This document shows positions 1-7,906 of a DNA stretch of 64,000 nt, piece by piece. The number at the start of each line of letters is the position of its first letter. Position 1 is the first letter of the stretch. The stretch is from contig CP053031.1 of NCBI GenBank assembly GCA_021496505.1, positions 2,472,001 to 2,536,000 of the forward strand, read 5' to 3'. The position numbers were made by a program, and so were the translations under genes. Source of the stretch: Thermoleophilia bacterium SCSIO 60948. Its GTDB lineage: Bacteria; Actinomycetota; Thermoleophilia; Solirubrobacterales; 70-9. The notes under the pieces are model-generated. The model had not been told where the DNA came from. It was given only the letters and a program-made list of their open reading frames with translations, and did not search any database.

Positions 1-31
1 GTGAACTGGCTCGACCTCGGAACGCCCTCGG

Positions 32-364
32 CTACCCGGAGCCTCGCCATACTTGGTGACGAAAGCCATCATGATCGACCACGCAAGCTCTGCCGGCGTC
101 GCTCAAATAGGCGAGGGCCTGGCTGACATAACTCGATGGCGTCGTAGGGTCCAGAAGTCGGGCCCTGCGATCGCGTCTCAGGAGCTCCACAAGCTCGGCG
201 CGCTGCCAGTCTCGATCTTGATCTAACGCGTTCAAGATGACATCGACCACATACTGTGGCGGCTTTCGGGGCGGGCGATCTGCCTGTTCATGAACCGGCG
301 CCCGGGCTCCACGCCCCGCGCCCGGCCGCTCGATTGACGGGAGATGCTCGACTACTCGAGCCAT
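32..364 (-). CDS. Small winged-helix-like hypothetical protein
   Basis: This 110-residue protein has no family I can name. The first 35 residues are basic and Pro/Arg-rich. Residues 38-105 read like a winged-helix fold: a helix around YVVDVILNAL, a second helix around ELVELLRRD, a Ser/Thr-rich turn followed by YVSQALAYLSDAG, and a C-terminal hairpin with hydrophobic and basic residues. That arrangement would suit DNA or protein binding, but no catalytic motif is visible. Its ATG lies 2 nt after the stop of the thiamine-diphosphate enzyme upstream, so the two genes are almost certainly co-transcribed. The reading frame is complete inside the window. Confidence 0.55.
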   Translation of the reverse strand: MARVVEHLPSIERPGAGRGARAPVHEQADRPPRKPPQYVVDVILNALDQDRDWQRAELVELLRRDRRARLLDPTTPSSYVSQALAYLSDAGRACVVDHDGFRHQVWRGSG

Positions 365-366
365 CG

Positions 367-2163
367 CTACGCCAGCACAGCCTTGCGTGGATACACGACC
401 CCGGGGTCCGTGAGCACATTCACCAGCGCCGGCTTCCCGCTCGCAAACGCTCGCTCCAATGCGCCCGGCAGCTGAACCGGCTCCCGCACCAACTCCCCAT
501 GCCCCCCAAGCGCCGTGACCACCTCGTCATATCGCGTCCCCTCCCGCAGCTGCGCCGCAATCGAATACCCGTAGAGGTACTTCATCGGGTGCTCCTCGAG
601 CGCCCAGACGCCGTTATTGCCCATCACGCAGACGATCGGCAGGCCGAGGCGGACCATCGTGTCGAACTCGAGGCCCGAGAAGCCGAAGGCGCCGTCGCCG
701 GCGAGCAAGCAGACGGGCTTGTCGGGATGGGCGACCTTGGCGCCGATCGCCTGGCCGGGGCCGGCGCCGAGGCAGCCGTAGGGCCCGGGGTCCATCCAGT
801 AGCCGGGCTCGTAGGTCTCGATCATCTTGCCGGCGTAGGAGACGAAGTCGCCGCCGTCGCCGATCACGATCGTGTCGCGGGGTAGGAACGCGTTGAGCTC
901 GGCGTAGACGCGCATCGGGTGGAGCGGCGAGCGGTCGTCGGCGAGCTCCTCGGCTTCGGCCGCGCGCTTCTCTGACTCCTCATCGGTCACTTGCTTGACC
1001 CAGGCGGCGGTGCGGTCGCGCGAGCCGCCGGCCTCGACCGCGCCCTCTCGGATCGCGGCGAGCGTCGCGCGGATGTCGCCGACGAGCTCGACGTCGGGCG
1101 TACGGTTGGCCGTCAGCTCGTTCGGCGCCGAGTCGAGCCAGAGCAGCTTCGCCTCCTCCCCCACCGACCCGCCGAAGCCGAGCCGGAAGTCGAGTGGGAC
1201 GCCGACGACGAGCACGACGTCGGCCCCCTTCAGTCCCTTGCCCCTCGCCCGCGAGAAGCAGAGTTCGTGGTCGGCCGGCAGACAGCCGCGACCCATGCCG
1301 TTCAGGAAGACGGGGATCCCGAGCTGCTCGGCGAGCGCTCGCAGCTCGTCCTCGCCGCGCGACCAGTAAAGGCCGGTGCCGGCCATGATCGCCGGGCGCT
1401 CGGCCTTGGCGAGGAGGGCGGCGGCCTCGTCGGCGTTGGTTGCGGGAATGGCGTCGGGCGGTGACGCTGGCGTCGGGTCGTCGACCTCGGCCGACGAGAA
1501 GACGATGTCCATCGGATAGTCGACGAAGGTCGGGCCGCTCGGCTGCGCCGTCGCGCTGTCGATCGCCTCGAGCGTCGCGTCCTGGATCCGCGCCGGGTCC
1601 TTGACGGTGCCGGCGCTCTTCGTCACCGGCTCGCAGACCGGAACGTGGTCGAACTCCTGGAGCGAGCCCGATCCCCAGCGGCCCTCGGGCGCGCGGCCCC
1701 CGAGGACGACGATCGGCGAGCGGTTGAAGAGCGCCCCGGCCATCGCGGAGATGCCGTTAGTGACGCCAGGACCTGCGGTCAGCGCGGCGATACCCGGCTC
1801 GCGGGTCGCCTTCGCATACCCCTCGGCGGCCCAGACCGCCGCCTGCTCGTGGCGCGTGTCGACGATCTCGATCCGCTCCTCGCGACAGCCGTCGTAGATC
1901 GAGAAGATGTGGCCGCCGGAGAGGGTGAAGAGTTTCGAGACGCCGCGGGCCTTGAGGGCCTTGGCGATGAGCCGACCGCCGTGAGGGGCGCCTGGCTCGA
2001 CTACCCCGCCGTGCTTGGGGCCGCCCTGAAGGTCGGCGCCGTAGCCGTCGGAGGACTGCCCCTCCTCCACTCCGTTCGATTCGACCTGGCCGTCGCCGGA
2101 CGCCTGCTCGCCTGCCGCCGACGCATCGGTCTGACCCGTCGCGGCGCTCTCCTCGGTTCCCAC
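367..2163 (-). CDS. Thiamine-diphosphate-dependent enzyme, acetolactate synthase-like
   Basis: A 598-residue member of the ThDP-dependent acetolactate synthase / oxalyl-CoA decarboxylase superfamily. The first 60 residues are an unusual acidic, Gly/Gln/Ser-rich extension. The core then follows the usual order: PYR domain (about 62-230) with the catalytic glutamate at E106 in RHEQA, a central FAD/ADP-type domain, and a C-terminal PP domain. The PP domain carries the classical metal/ThDP motif GDG (489-491), 25 residues, then NN (516-517). Reactions in the family join or decarboxylate 2-oxo acids. Which substrate this one uses cannot be told here, and no small regulatory subunit gene (ilvH/ilvN) is adjacent, which argues against a simple IlvB role. 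The GTG start is uncertain because the extension is low-complexity; no better in-frame start is obvious. Confidence 0.85.
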   Translation of the reverse strand: MGTEESAATGQTDASAAGEQASGDGQVESNGVEEGQSSDGYGADLQGGPKHGGVVEPGAPHGGRLIAKALKARGVSKLFTLSGGHIFSIYDGCREERIEIVDTRHEQAAVWAAEGYAKATREPGIAALTAGPGVTNGISAMAGALFNRSPIVVLGGRAPEGRWGSGSLQEFDHVPVCEPVTKSAGTVKDPARIQDATLEAIDSATAQPSGPTFVDYPMDIVFSSAEVDDPTPASPPDAIPATNADEAAALLAKAERPAIMAGTGLYWSRGEDELRALAEQLGIPVFLNGMGRGCLPADHELCFSRARGKGLKGADVVLVVGVPLDFRLGFGGSVGEEAKLLWLDSAPNELTANRTPDVELVGDIRATLAAIREGAVEAGGSRDRTAAWVKQVTDEESEKRAAEAEELADDRSPLHPMRVYAELNAFLPRDTIVIGDGGDFVSYAGKMIETYEPGYWMDPGPYGCLGAGPGQAIGAKVAHPDKPVCLLAGDGAFGFSGLEFDTMVRLGLPIVCVMGNNGVWALEEHPMKYLYGYSIAAQLREGTRYDEVVTALGGHGELVREPVQLPGALERAFASGKPALVNVLTDPGVVYPRKAVLA

Positions 2164-2200
2164 GAGGGGAACGTATCGGGCACCCGGCCCGGTCGCACCG

Positions 2201-3505
2201 CTACCGCTCGTTGAGACCCGTTGGAATCGGTTCGCGGAGGGCGGTCAGAACCTCCTCGATGGCCGTCCTGATCTCGTCCGACAGGCGGCCTTCTTCGTCG
2301 AGTCGCTCTGCCTCCGTCCACGGCCAGTACCGGCGCACTTCGATCCCCGGGCGGACCATGCCTTTGCGCTTGCCGAGCGCGTCAATGAACGTCGTCAACC
2401 CCTTGTCGTCCGCATCGCTCGCATAACCCCTGGCCTTGAGAGTCGGCCAGATCGCGGTTCGCATGACCTCACCGTCTACCCCATGTAGCAAGCGTCCCAC
2501 GTCGTCTCGCCACTGCGCGATGTACTCGGACAAGTCGCCCGCGTCGAAGCTCGAGCTGAGGTAAAGGGGGCTTCGCGCATTCCAGAACCCCAGGTGAGGA
2601 TTTGGCCGGCCTCGCCAGACATCCGGAGCGGAATCAACGAGTTCAAGGAGCCGCTCACACCGATCGGAGGTGTAGAACGTCACTGCCTGACCCTTCAGCT
2701 CGGACGGCCACGTAGACAACACTAGGTATCCCTCAAGAGCCTCGAGAGCGATGCGTTGAGTCGACCTGGATCTCTCGATGAGCAATTCCGCGCCCGAATC
2801 CCCGCGGGTACGAACACCGTCGACAGTCACGACGCCCCGAAGAAGCGCCGTAATTCTCTTCTGGCGACGTTTGGCGTTATCGCCCGCTCGGCGAAGACTC
2901 GTGAACGGGAGCAAATCGGGGAAGTGATCTTCGCCGAAATCAAAGAAGTCGGTTATCAGCGCTGTTTCGGCAGGGCCCAAGCGGCCGGTCTCTGAAAGGT
3001 TCCACCAGTCCTCAAGGAGCCGGTGCCAGCTCAACCCTTCCGCGCGCGAACTGGCCGGCTGAACGCCCTCAAGGCCCAGGTGGGTCACCTGTTTGGTTTC
3101 GCGGCCCTCGAAGATTTTCGATTCAACCGCGATCACGAGGCGACTGCCAAAACGAAGGACGCCGTCCAAACGCTGTCCTTCTCCCTCACGCTCCACTATC
3201 TCACTGGAGCTGAGATCCACATCCTCGTCCGGCGACAGGAACACGCTGAGCAATTCGTCAACCAGCGGGCCTTCGACCTCGCCTTGCGCCGCCGCCGCCC
3301 GATGGTCAGCGGCGAAGACATGGCTCGTTTGCATGTCGACCTCGAGGCCCGGCAGCTGCGCAAGTGGATCCGCTCTCACTCGCCTCAGAAACGCGTCGCA
3401 CGCCGGCGGCACCGTTCGCATAACGATCATGGCGGCCCGGGTGAGCTGATCTTCGTGGCCTGGAGATCCGCTATAGGCGCGGAAAGCGTTCAGATGTCTA
3501 TTCAT
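2201..3505 (-). CDS. PD-(D/E)XK nuclease-like protein
   Basis: A 434-residue protein with a recognisable PD-(D/E)XK signature near residues 111-140: D114 in RLDGVL, a beta-strand with alternating hydrophobics, then E128-S-K130 in AVESK. A conserved-looking helix with E18 precedes it. This is the Mg2+-binding core of many restriction, repair and anti-phage nucleases. The remaining 300 residues match no domain I know. The start is taken at 3505 because GGGAG lies 6 nt upstream of that ATG, whereas the alternative ATG at 3511 sits directly against it. It lies in a less GC-rich patch next to an HNH nuclease gene, so a defence or mobile-element role is plausible, but nothing in the sequence shows it. 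3506-3689 upstream is non-coding. Confidence 0.6.
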   Translation of the reverse strand: MNRHLNAFRAYSGSPGHEDQLTRAAMIVMRTVPPACDAFLRRVRADPLAQLPGLEVDMQTSHVFAADHRAAAAQGEVEGPLVDELLSVFLSPDEDVDLSSSEIVEREGEGQRLDGVLRFGSRLVIAVESKIFEGRETKQVTHLGLEGVQPASSRAEGLSWHRLLEDWWNLSETGRLGPAETALITDFFDFGEDHFPDLLPFTSLRRAGDNAKRRQKRITALLRGVVTVDGVRTRGDSGAELLIERSRSTQRIALEALEGYLVLSTWPSELKGQAVTFYTSDRCERLLELVDSAPDVWRGRPNPHLGFWNARSPLYLSSSFDAGDLSEYIAQWRDDVGRLLHGVDGEVMRTAIWPTLKARGYASDADDKGLTTFIDALGKRKGMVRPGIEVRRYWPWTEAERLDEEGRLSDEIRTAIEEVLTALREPIPTGLNER

Positions 3506-3689
3506 GACCATCTCCCTTAGCTACTGACGGCAGGCCGAGGATGCCGAACTCGCTCGCTCGTTCAGCATCAGACGGTCCGGCGAGCGCGGAGCGTTCCGCG
3601 GGCGCAAAGCCAACCCAGGCGCCTGTGTCGCTCGGTTCACATCGTTCCAACACATTCGAAGGAGACAGACGGAGGGACGCCGGATCCCT

Positions 3690-4772
3690 TCAGGCGTGCG
3701 CCAGGCTCCGTTCGATCGCGCCGCGAGATCCCCGCATCGCCTCGAAATTCCCCGGCCCACGCCACAACAACGCGTCCTGCGGCAGCGCCAAATACGTCGC
3801 CCGCGCCAGACCCGTCGTTCTGCCGCGGTCGTGCTCCCACGACTGCTGGAGCGCCAGTCCGACGAGGTCCTCTCCGCGTCGCTCGAGCCGCTCGGCCCAG
3901 CGCTCAACGTGAAGCGCCGCGGCTCGATGAGCGCTCTTCGCCGAGTTACAGCGCTTACAGGCAACGACGAGGTTCTCGATCCCATCGTCGAGCGAGTGCG
4001 CGTAAGGAAGGAAATGGTCGACATCGTTTGTCGTGATCGAGCCCGCGCAGTAGAAGCAACGGCGGTTCTGCAACAGGGACAGACCCCGGACGAGCTTTCG
4101 TGGGGGGCGGCGCTGTTGATCAAAGAGGAAGCTCTCGAGCCTCGAGGAATCGAGGTAGTTGCGGTTGAGGCCGGCCACCATCTGGGCCCAGCGACCTTCG
4201 ATCTGCGGGCGAAGCAGCGGCGCCAGGCGAACTAGGTGGTCGGATGCACCGCGGAGGAAGCGGATCTCTCGCGAACTCTGGCGGTAGGACGTTCGCGTTG
4301 TCGTTTCATCCCAGTCGATCTCGTAGAGGAACGGCGCGTAAGGGCGCTGGAGGCGAGGGAGCGGCATCTGTGCGGCGGTCCACTCGACGTCGTCGAGAAG
4401 TCGCGGATAGTCGGGGCTTTGCTTGACCGAGTGGATTGACGCGGTCGGGGAGTAGCCGCCGACGGCACGGATCTCGGAGAGCCGCGAGACTATGACGGCC
4501 TTCTTGTTACCGCTCTGGCGCAGAAGCACTGGGCCCGAACGCCCCGGGAACCGCGCCGTCTGCGGCCAATAGATCTCGAGCATCCGCGCGGCGACCGTCG
4601 CGACGCTCAATCGGTCGGGTGCACGGCCGTCCGGACCCGTTCCCTCCCTTGCGCGGTCGATCAGCGCGAGCAGGAGACCGAACTTGTAGGTCGTCGAGAA
4701 GCTCGCCTCGTCGAGCAGTCCTAGAACCTTCGTCCCGAATGAAATCAGCGTGTCGTGTTGCGGCTTACTCAT
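3690..4772 (-). CDS. HNH endonuclease domain protein
   Basis: A 360-residue protein whose C-terminal third contains an HNH (McrA-type) nuclease site. A zinc knuckle is formed by C239/C242 and C272/C275, with the catalytic DVDH motif ending at H253, N267 in ENLVVAC, and N276 following the last cysteine. The 230 residues before it are alpha-helical, lack a recognised domain, and probably provide specificity or partner binding. The ATG at 4772 overlaps the end of the HIT gene by 8 nt, so translation is coupled. A longer reading frame up to 4961 runs through the HIT gene and is not used. HNH proteins of this layout occur in restriction, homing and phage-defence systems; the direct neighbours make a small nuclease operon likely. 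Confidence 0.8.
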   Translation of the reverse strand: MSKPQHDTLISFGTKVLGLLDEASFSTTYKFGLLLALIDRAREGTGPDGRAPDRLSVATVAARMLEIYWPQTARFPGRSGPVLLRQSGNKKAVIVSRLSEIRAVGGYSPTASIHSVKQSPDYPRLLDDVEWTAAQMPLPRLQRPYAPFLYEIDWDETTTRTSYRQSSREIRFLRGASDHLVRLAPLLRPQIEGRWAQMVAGLNRNYLDSSRLESFLFDQQRRPPRKLVRGLSLLQNRRCFYCAGSITTNDVDHFLPYAHSLDDGIENLVVACKRCNSAKSAHRAAALHVERWAERLERRGEDLVGLALQQSWEHDRGRTTGLARATYLALPQDALLWRGPGNFEAMRGSRGAIERSLAHA

Positions 4773-5187
4773 TCCAGTAGGCCGCCCGGTGTGGCAAGAC
4801 CCAGCGCACGCCGCCGCGCGGATCCGCCACATCGCCTTCGTAGCGCGGAATAAGGTGGATGTGAGCGTGAGCGACCGTCTGACCGGCAGACGCCCCGATG
4901 TTGGCTCCGACGTTGATCCCGGCCGCCTCCAGCTCGCGCCGGAGGGTTGCCGCGAGCGCATCCGCGAGGGCCCAAAGATCCGAGCGCTCCTCGTCAGGCA
5001 GAGCCATCAGATCGGTCTCGTGGCGACGCGGAACCACCAGGCTGTGGCCTTCGCTCAGCGGAAATTCGTCGGCGAAGGCGGCCGAGTACTCGGTTTCGGC
5101 GACGAGACTGTCCGTCGCGGCGACTCGGGCACAGAGGACGCAGGGTGCGCCTTCTGGACCGCGCTCATCTGAGGCCGAAGCACTCAC
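4765..5187 (-). CDS. HIT family hydrolase
   Basis: A 140-residue histidine-triad protein, about the normal size of the family. The active-site motif is seen as H107-x-H109-x-H111 (AHAHIHLIP), with the GHSLVVPRRH strand pair earlier (H48, H56) and a CxxC zinc pair at C16/C19 as in Fhit/HINT relatives. HIT enzymes hydrolyse or transfer nucleotide phosphoramidates, dinucleoside polyphosphates or nucleotide sugars. The start is a GTG at 5187 that overlaps the TGA of the upstream wHTH gene by 4 nt (GTGA). It also overlaps the HNH gene by 8 nt. The coupling wHTH-HIT-HNH is unusual for a housekeeping HIT and suggests that a nucleotide substrate is handled together with the nuclease. Confidence 0.85.
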   Translation of the reverse strand: MSASASDERGPEGAPCVLCARVAATDSLVAETEYSAAFADEFPLSEGHSLVVPRRHETDLMALPDEERSDLWALADALAATLRRELEAAGINVGANIGASAGQTVAHAHIHLIPRYEGDVADPRGGVRWVLPHRAAYWNE

Positions 5188-5510
5188 CCGATCGAGTCGA
5201 CCAAGTGCGCCGCCTCGTCGGGCATGAGATAACGGCAGAAACCGGCGCCCGACTCGTCGATCTCGAAAGGCCAGGAGGGCTTTCCGCGCCGATCGGTGAC
5301 GCCCATGGCGTGCGTCGTCCTTCCCAGAGCGCTTAGAGCCCCGCGAACATTCCGGTGGCTTTCCCAGCCGAGACGATCCGCGATCTTCTCGGTGGTCGTA
5401 TTCGGATTCCGGGCGATCTCGACGACGACCGACCACTGGCGAGCAGAGGCGCGCCCGTGAAGCTCGCGGATGTCCTCGGCGCTCCAGCCCCTACATAGAT
5501 CCTTCGCCAT
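5184..5510 (-). CDS. Winged-helix DNA-binding-like protein
   Basis: A 108-residue protein. Residues 20-75 look like a winged helix: SARQWSVVVEIARNP, a TTTEKIADRLG recognition-type helix pair, then RGALSALGR followed by a strand-rich wing. It resembles MarR/ArsR-scale regulators in length but not convincingly in sequence. It is first in a tightly coupled trio: its TGA overlaps the GTG of the HIT gene by 4 nt. As the promoter-proximal gene with a DNA-binding-like fold it could regulate the operon, which is inference only. A short gap of 65 bp separates it from the next gene upstream. Confidence 0.6.
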   Translation of the reverse strand: MAKDLCRGWSAEDIRELHGRASARQWSVVVEIARNPNTTTEKIADRLGWESHRNVRGALSALGRTTHAMGVTDRRGKPSWPFEIDESGAGFCRYLMPDEAAHLVDSIG

Positions 5511-5575
5511 GCGCGGCAGCGTAAGCAGGCGAGCCGTGTCATGCGCCGACGCCCGGGTGGCGCGAGGGAGATCAC

Positions 5576-5971
5576 CTATGTCGGGTATCGGCGGAAGTAG
5601 TCGTCCATCCGCACGCGCGCCAGCTTCAGTGTTGGCGCGGAGAAGAGTCGGTGGTAGGGCTTCGTCTCGTCAAGGACCAGTGTCTCGAGCATCAGATCGG
5701 GTCGGCGCGCTGCCTCAAGGTGCCCGAAGCCGAGGGTCGGGGGCCTGATGATCTTCGCGACCGCCGGGACGAGCAATCCGTCGGCGTGACCGCGATCGAT
5801 CTGCTGCTTGAAGCGGGTGGCCGCGTACTTTTGGGTGCTGCCATCCTTGCGCTCGATCGTGACCTCCTCGCGCGCACGATCGTAAATCTCGAGCGCATCG
5901 CGGTAGAGCTGCTCCAGGGCGGCCGTCGGCTCCTGCGAATCGTCCAGCGGTGGCATCAGCCGATCATCCAT
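5576..5971 (-). CDS. Hypothetical protein
   Basis: A 131-residue soluble protein that I do not recognise. The N-terminal half is helical with many acidic residues (EQLYRDALEIYDRAREEV), followed by a basic segment (KDGSTQKYAATRFKQQI) and a mixed C-terminal half ending in RVRMDDYFRRYPT. No signal peptide, membrane segment or cysteine motif is present. The ATG overlaps the stop of the histidine phosphatase gene upstream by 8 nt, so these two are translationally coupled. A small helper or DNA-binding role is conceivable but unsupported. Confidence 0.55.
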   Translation of the reverse strand: MDDRLMPPLDDSQEPTAALEQLYRDALEIYDRAREEVTIERKDGSTQKYAATRFKQQIDRGHADGLLVPAVAKIIRPPTLGFGHLEAARRPDLMLETLVLDETKPYHRLFSAPTLKLARVRMDDYFRRYPT

Positions 5972-6632
5972 TCCTCGGAAGGCCCGGCGGCAGGTTCACC
6001 GCCAACACCTGGTGCGGAGGCTTTGGGTACCACTTCAAGACCAGCGCGTGGCAGTTGTCAAGCTTGAGCCGGCGGCTGTACTTCGGGTCCGTTCCGGCAA
6101 ACACGCAGGCCATTATCCGTAGCAGACCGCCGTGCGAGAAGCAGACATAGCGGCCCGGCTTTGCCTCGAGCGTTGCGAGGAACTCCGCCGCCTTGGCGGC
6201 CGAGAACGCGATCGGCTCGGCGCCCTCCGGCGCGACTGGGTCCTCCTCGTCCATATAGGCATCGAACAGCGGCGAGAGCTCATGCGTGCCGGCCCAGAGC
6301 TCGTCGAAGGACTGCCCCTCGAAGGGACCGGCTGCCGGCTCGGTCAGGCGCTCGTCGATTTCCGGCGTGATGGCCAGATCGGCGAGGGCCAGCTCCGCGG
6401 TGCGACGTGCGCGCAGGAGCGGTGAGGTGTACGCGGCATCGAGCGCGATCGAACCGAGGACGGGCGCGAGTGACCTCGCGGCCTCCTCGCCCGCTGCCGA
6501 CAGCCTGACGTCGGTGTCGGTAGATGCGATCCCGGAATCGTTGTCGGACGTCGTGCCGTGACGGATCGCGATCAGGCAGTGTTCGTTTCGCTCGGCCGCT
6601 CGAGTCCAGGTGAAGGCGTCCATCGGCCGCAT
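5964..6632 (-). CDS. Histidine phosphatase (phosphoglycerate mutase-like) family protein
   Basis: A 222-residue member of the RHG phosphatase branch. The phosphohistidine motif R24-H25-G26 lies in LIAIRHGTT, the second-site arginine is in SPLLRARRTAE, the acidic patch is at EPAAGPFEGQSFDEL, and the second catalytic histidine is H167 in CFSHGG. These residues together form the phosphate pocket, so the enzyme should be active. Substrates in this family range from sugar phosphates to nucleotides and proteins, and none can be assigned here. The next gene starts 8 nt inside its 3' end. A second ATG at 6623 is an alternative start. Confidence 0.85.
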   Translation of the reverse strand: MRPMDAFTWTRAAERNEHCLIAIRHGTTSDNDSGIASTDTDVRLSAAGEEAARSLAPVLGSIALDAAYTSPLLRARRTAELALADLAITPEIDERLTEPAAGPFEGQSFDELWAGTHELSPLFDAYMDEEDPVAPEGAEPIAFSAAKAAEFLATLEAKPGRYVCFSHGGLLRIMACVFAGTDPKYSRRLKLDNCHALVLKWYPKPPHQVLAVNLPPGLPRNG

Positions 6633-6635
6633 TCT

Positions 6636-7049
6636 TCACTCGGCAGACCGGTCGGGCGCCGGTCCGTTGATCTCGATGTCACTTCGGTAGATCGACCCCG
6701 CCGCCATCCGCACCGCACCCTCGCCGTCGTCACCGAAGAGCTGGCGAGCAGGCCAGGGCGACGTCGAAGCGGTCTCGCTCCTGGGACCTCGTGCTCGAGC
6801 GGGTAGACCGCGTAACGGTCGCGCTCGACGGGGTCGAGCGACCAGGCGATCTCACAAAAGACGAACTGGTCGATCGAGAGGTCCAGGCCGCAGGTCGGAC
6901 AGGTGGTCGTGGTTGCCTCGCGGACGTAGTTCCGATCGGCTGCGAGCTCGGGGGTGACCCACGGACTGATCGACCGGTGCATCCAGTCCCCATAGAAGGA
7001 TCCGGCAGCGGACGCAATGGACCTGAATCTGCTCGCGGGGTGAGGTCAT
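6636..7049 (-). pseudogene. Frameshifted zinc-ribbon gene
   Basis: Three reading frames join into one plausible small protein. It begins at the ATG at 7049 with MTSPREQIQVHCVRC (first CxxC). Near 6985-6990 the sense shifts by one base at a CCCC run, and the frame continues as FYGDWMHRSISPWVTPEL and then CPTCG (second CxxC) and YPLEHEVPG. Around 6770-6785 it shifts again to a frame ending FGDDGEGAVRMAAGSIY and PAPDRSAE before the TGA at 6636-6638. Two paired CxxC motifs indicate a zinc ribbon. Either the gene is decayed or the assembly carries two single-base errors. The short tail could alternatively be a separate ORF beginning at MAAGSIY. The 200 bp upstream, 7050-7249, is a divergent spacer with nothing I recognise. 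Confidence 0.4.
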
Positions 7050-7249
7050 GGAGCAGAGGTCGGTACCTGAACGGCGGGTCTGACGCATTCGCGACCGCCT
7101 CAGGCGATCGGCCCAGTGTCTGCGCCCGGACTGAGCTCGTGCTGCCGATGCCGAACAGCAAGGACCCCAGGGCGTCAGAACTCGGTTGCCGGTTCCGACT
7201 GAGGGCTGCAAGATGGTCGAAGCCCGAATCGATCTCGGAGAGTGAGTGC

Positions 7250-7417
7250 GTGAAGAACAGCGGCGTATACGTGAACCCGAAGACCAAGGTCGTCCACGAC
7301 CCGTCCCGGCGGCACAAGACCGGGAACCGCTGCGCGATGCTTCGGTACCAGGACGACCTCGAGTGGCACCCCAAGCCTCCGCCGGGGACGCGTCCATGCG
7401 GACGCTGCCCCTCGTGA
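7250..7417 (+). CDS. Small Cys/His protein
   Basis: A 55-residue protein starting at GTG 7250 (VKNSGVYVNPKTKVVH). It has the pattern of an Ada-like metal knuckle: a strand pair, a His followed by Arg/His-rich turn (VVHDPSRRH), a single Cys, and a C-terminal PCGRC. Such modules are common in short actinobacterial proteins and in small zinc domains. The stop overlaps the probable GTG start of the next gene by 4 nt (GTGA at 7414-7417), so the two are coupled. The ORF is short and the start uncertain, but its codon pattern and motif make it more likely real than not. Confidence 0.5.
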   Translation: MKNSGVYVNPKTKVVHDPSRRHKTGNRCAMLRYQDDLEWHPKPPPGTRPCGRCPS

Positions 7418-7866
7418 AGGTCCTCGTCGCACGCGGGCCCAAACCCGGAACTTGGACTCGAATTCACCGCGACCCAGGCTGCTCGGGGTTGCGGAAGGGC
7501 GAGCTGGCTGACGGCGCGAGCTACCTCGAGCTTGATCTCGACGACCTCCCGGAGTCGGTCAAGCCGTGCCAGTTTCCGTGCTGCTACCAGGGCTACGCGA
7601 CCGCGTCCGACCTCAAGCGAAGGGTCGGGACCCCGTCTCGCCCCGCAGAGGGGATTCGTGTCGGCCAGGAGGTCGAGTTCCGAAAGCTCGGCGGGTCCGA
7701 GCTGATGCGACGACGAATTGTGCGGGGCCCCGCCGACCGAAGCAAGGACGAGCTCTCAGATGAGACGCCCATCGCGCGAGCGATGATCGGCCGGGAAGCT
7801 GGTGACGTTGCTGACGCTGAACTTCCCGGAAAGACGATTCAGATTGAGATCGTGCGGGTCACCTGA
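7414..7866 (+). CDS. Protein with GreA/GreB-like C-terminal domain
   Basis: About 150 residues from GTG 7414; an upstream ATG at 7396 is possible but loses the 4-nt overlap. The N-terminal half repeats the Cys/His theme of the preceding gene (TRIHRDPGCSG, later PCQFPCC). The C-terminal 70 residues match the GreA/GreB C-terminal fold: GQEVEFRKLGGSE, then DETPIARAMIGREAGDVAD and a final strand PGKTIQIEIV. In Gre factors this FKBP-like domain docks on the RNA polymerase secondary-channel rim. The coiled-coil that reaches the active site is absent, so this is not an ordinary transcript-cleavage factor. It may bind RNA polymerase, or only share the fold. Confidence 0.6.
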   Translation: MKVLVARGPKPGTWTRIHRDPGCSGLRKGELADGASYLELDLDDLPESVKPCQFPCCYQGYATASDLKRRVGTPSRPAEGIRVGQEVEFRKLGGSELMRRRIVRGPADRSKDELSDETPIARAMIGREAGDVADAELPGKTIQIEIVRVT

Positions 7867-7906
7867 ACCTAGGAGTGGCACTGCGCGATTCGTCCTCGTC
7901 TCACAC

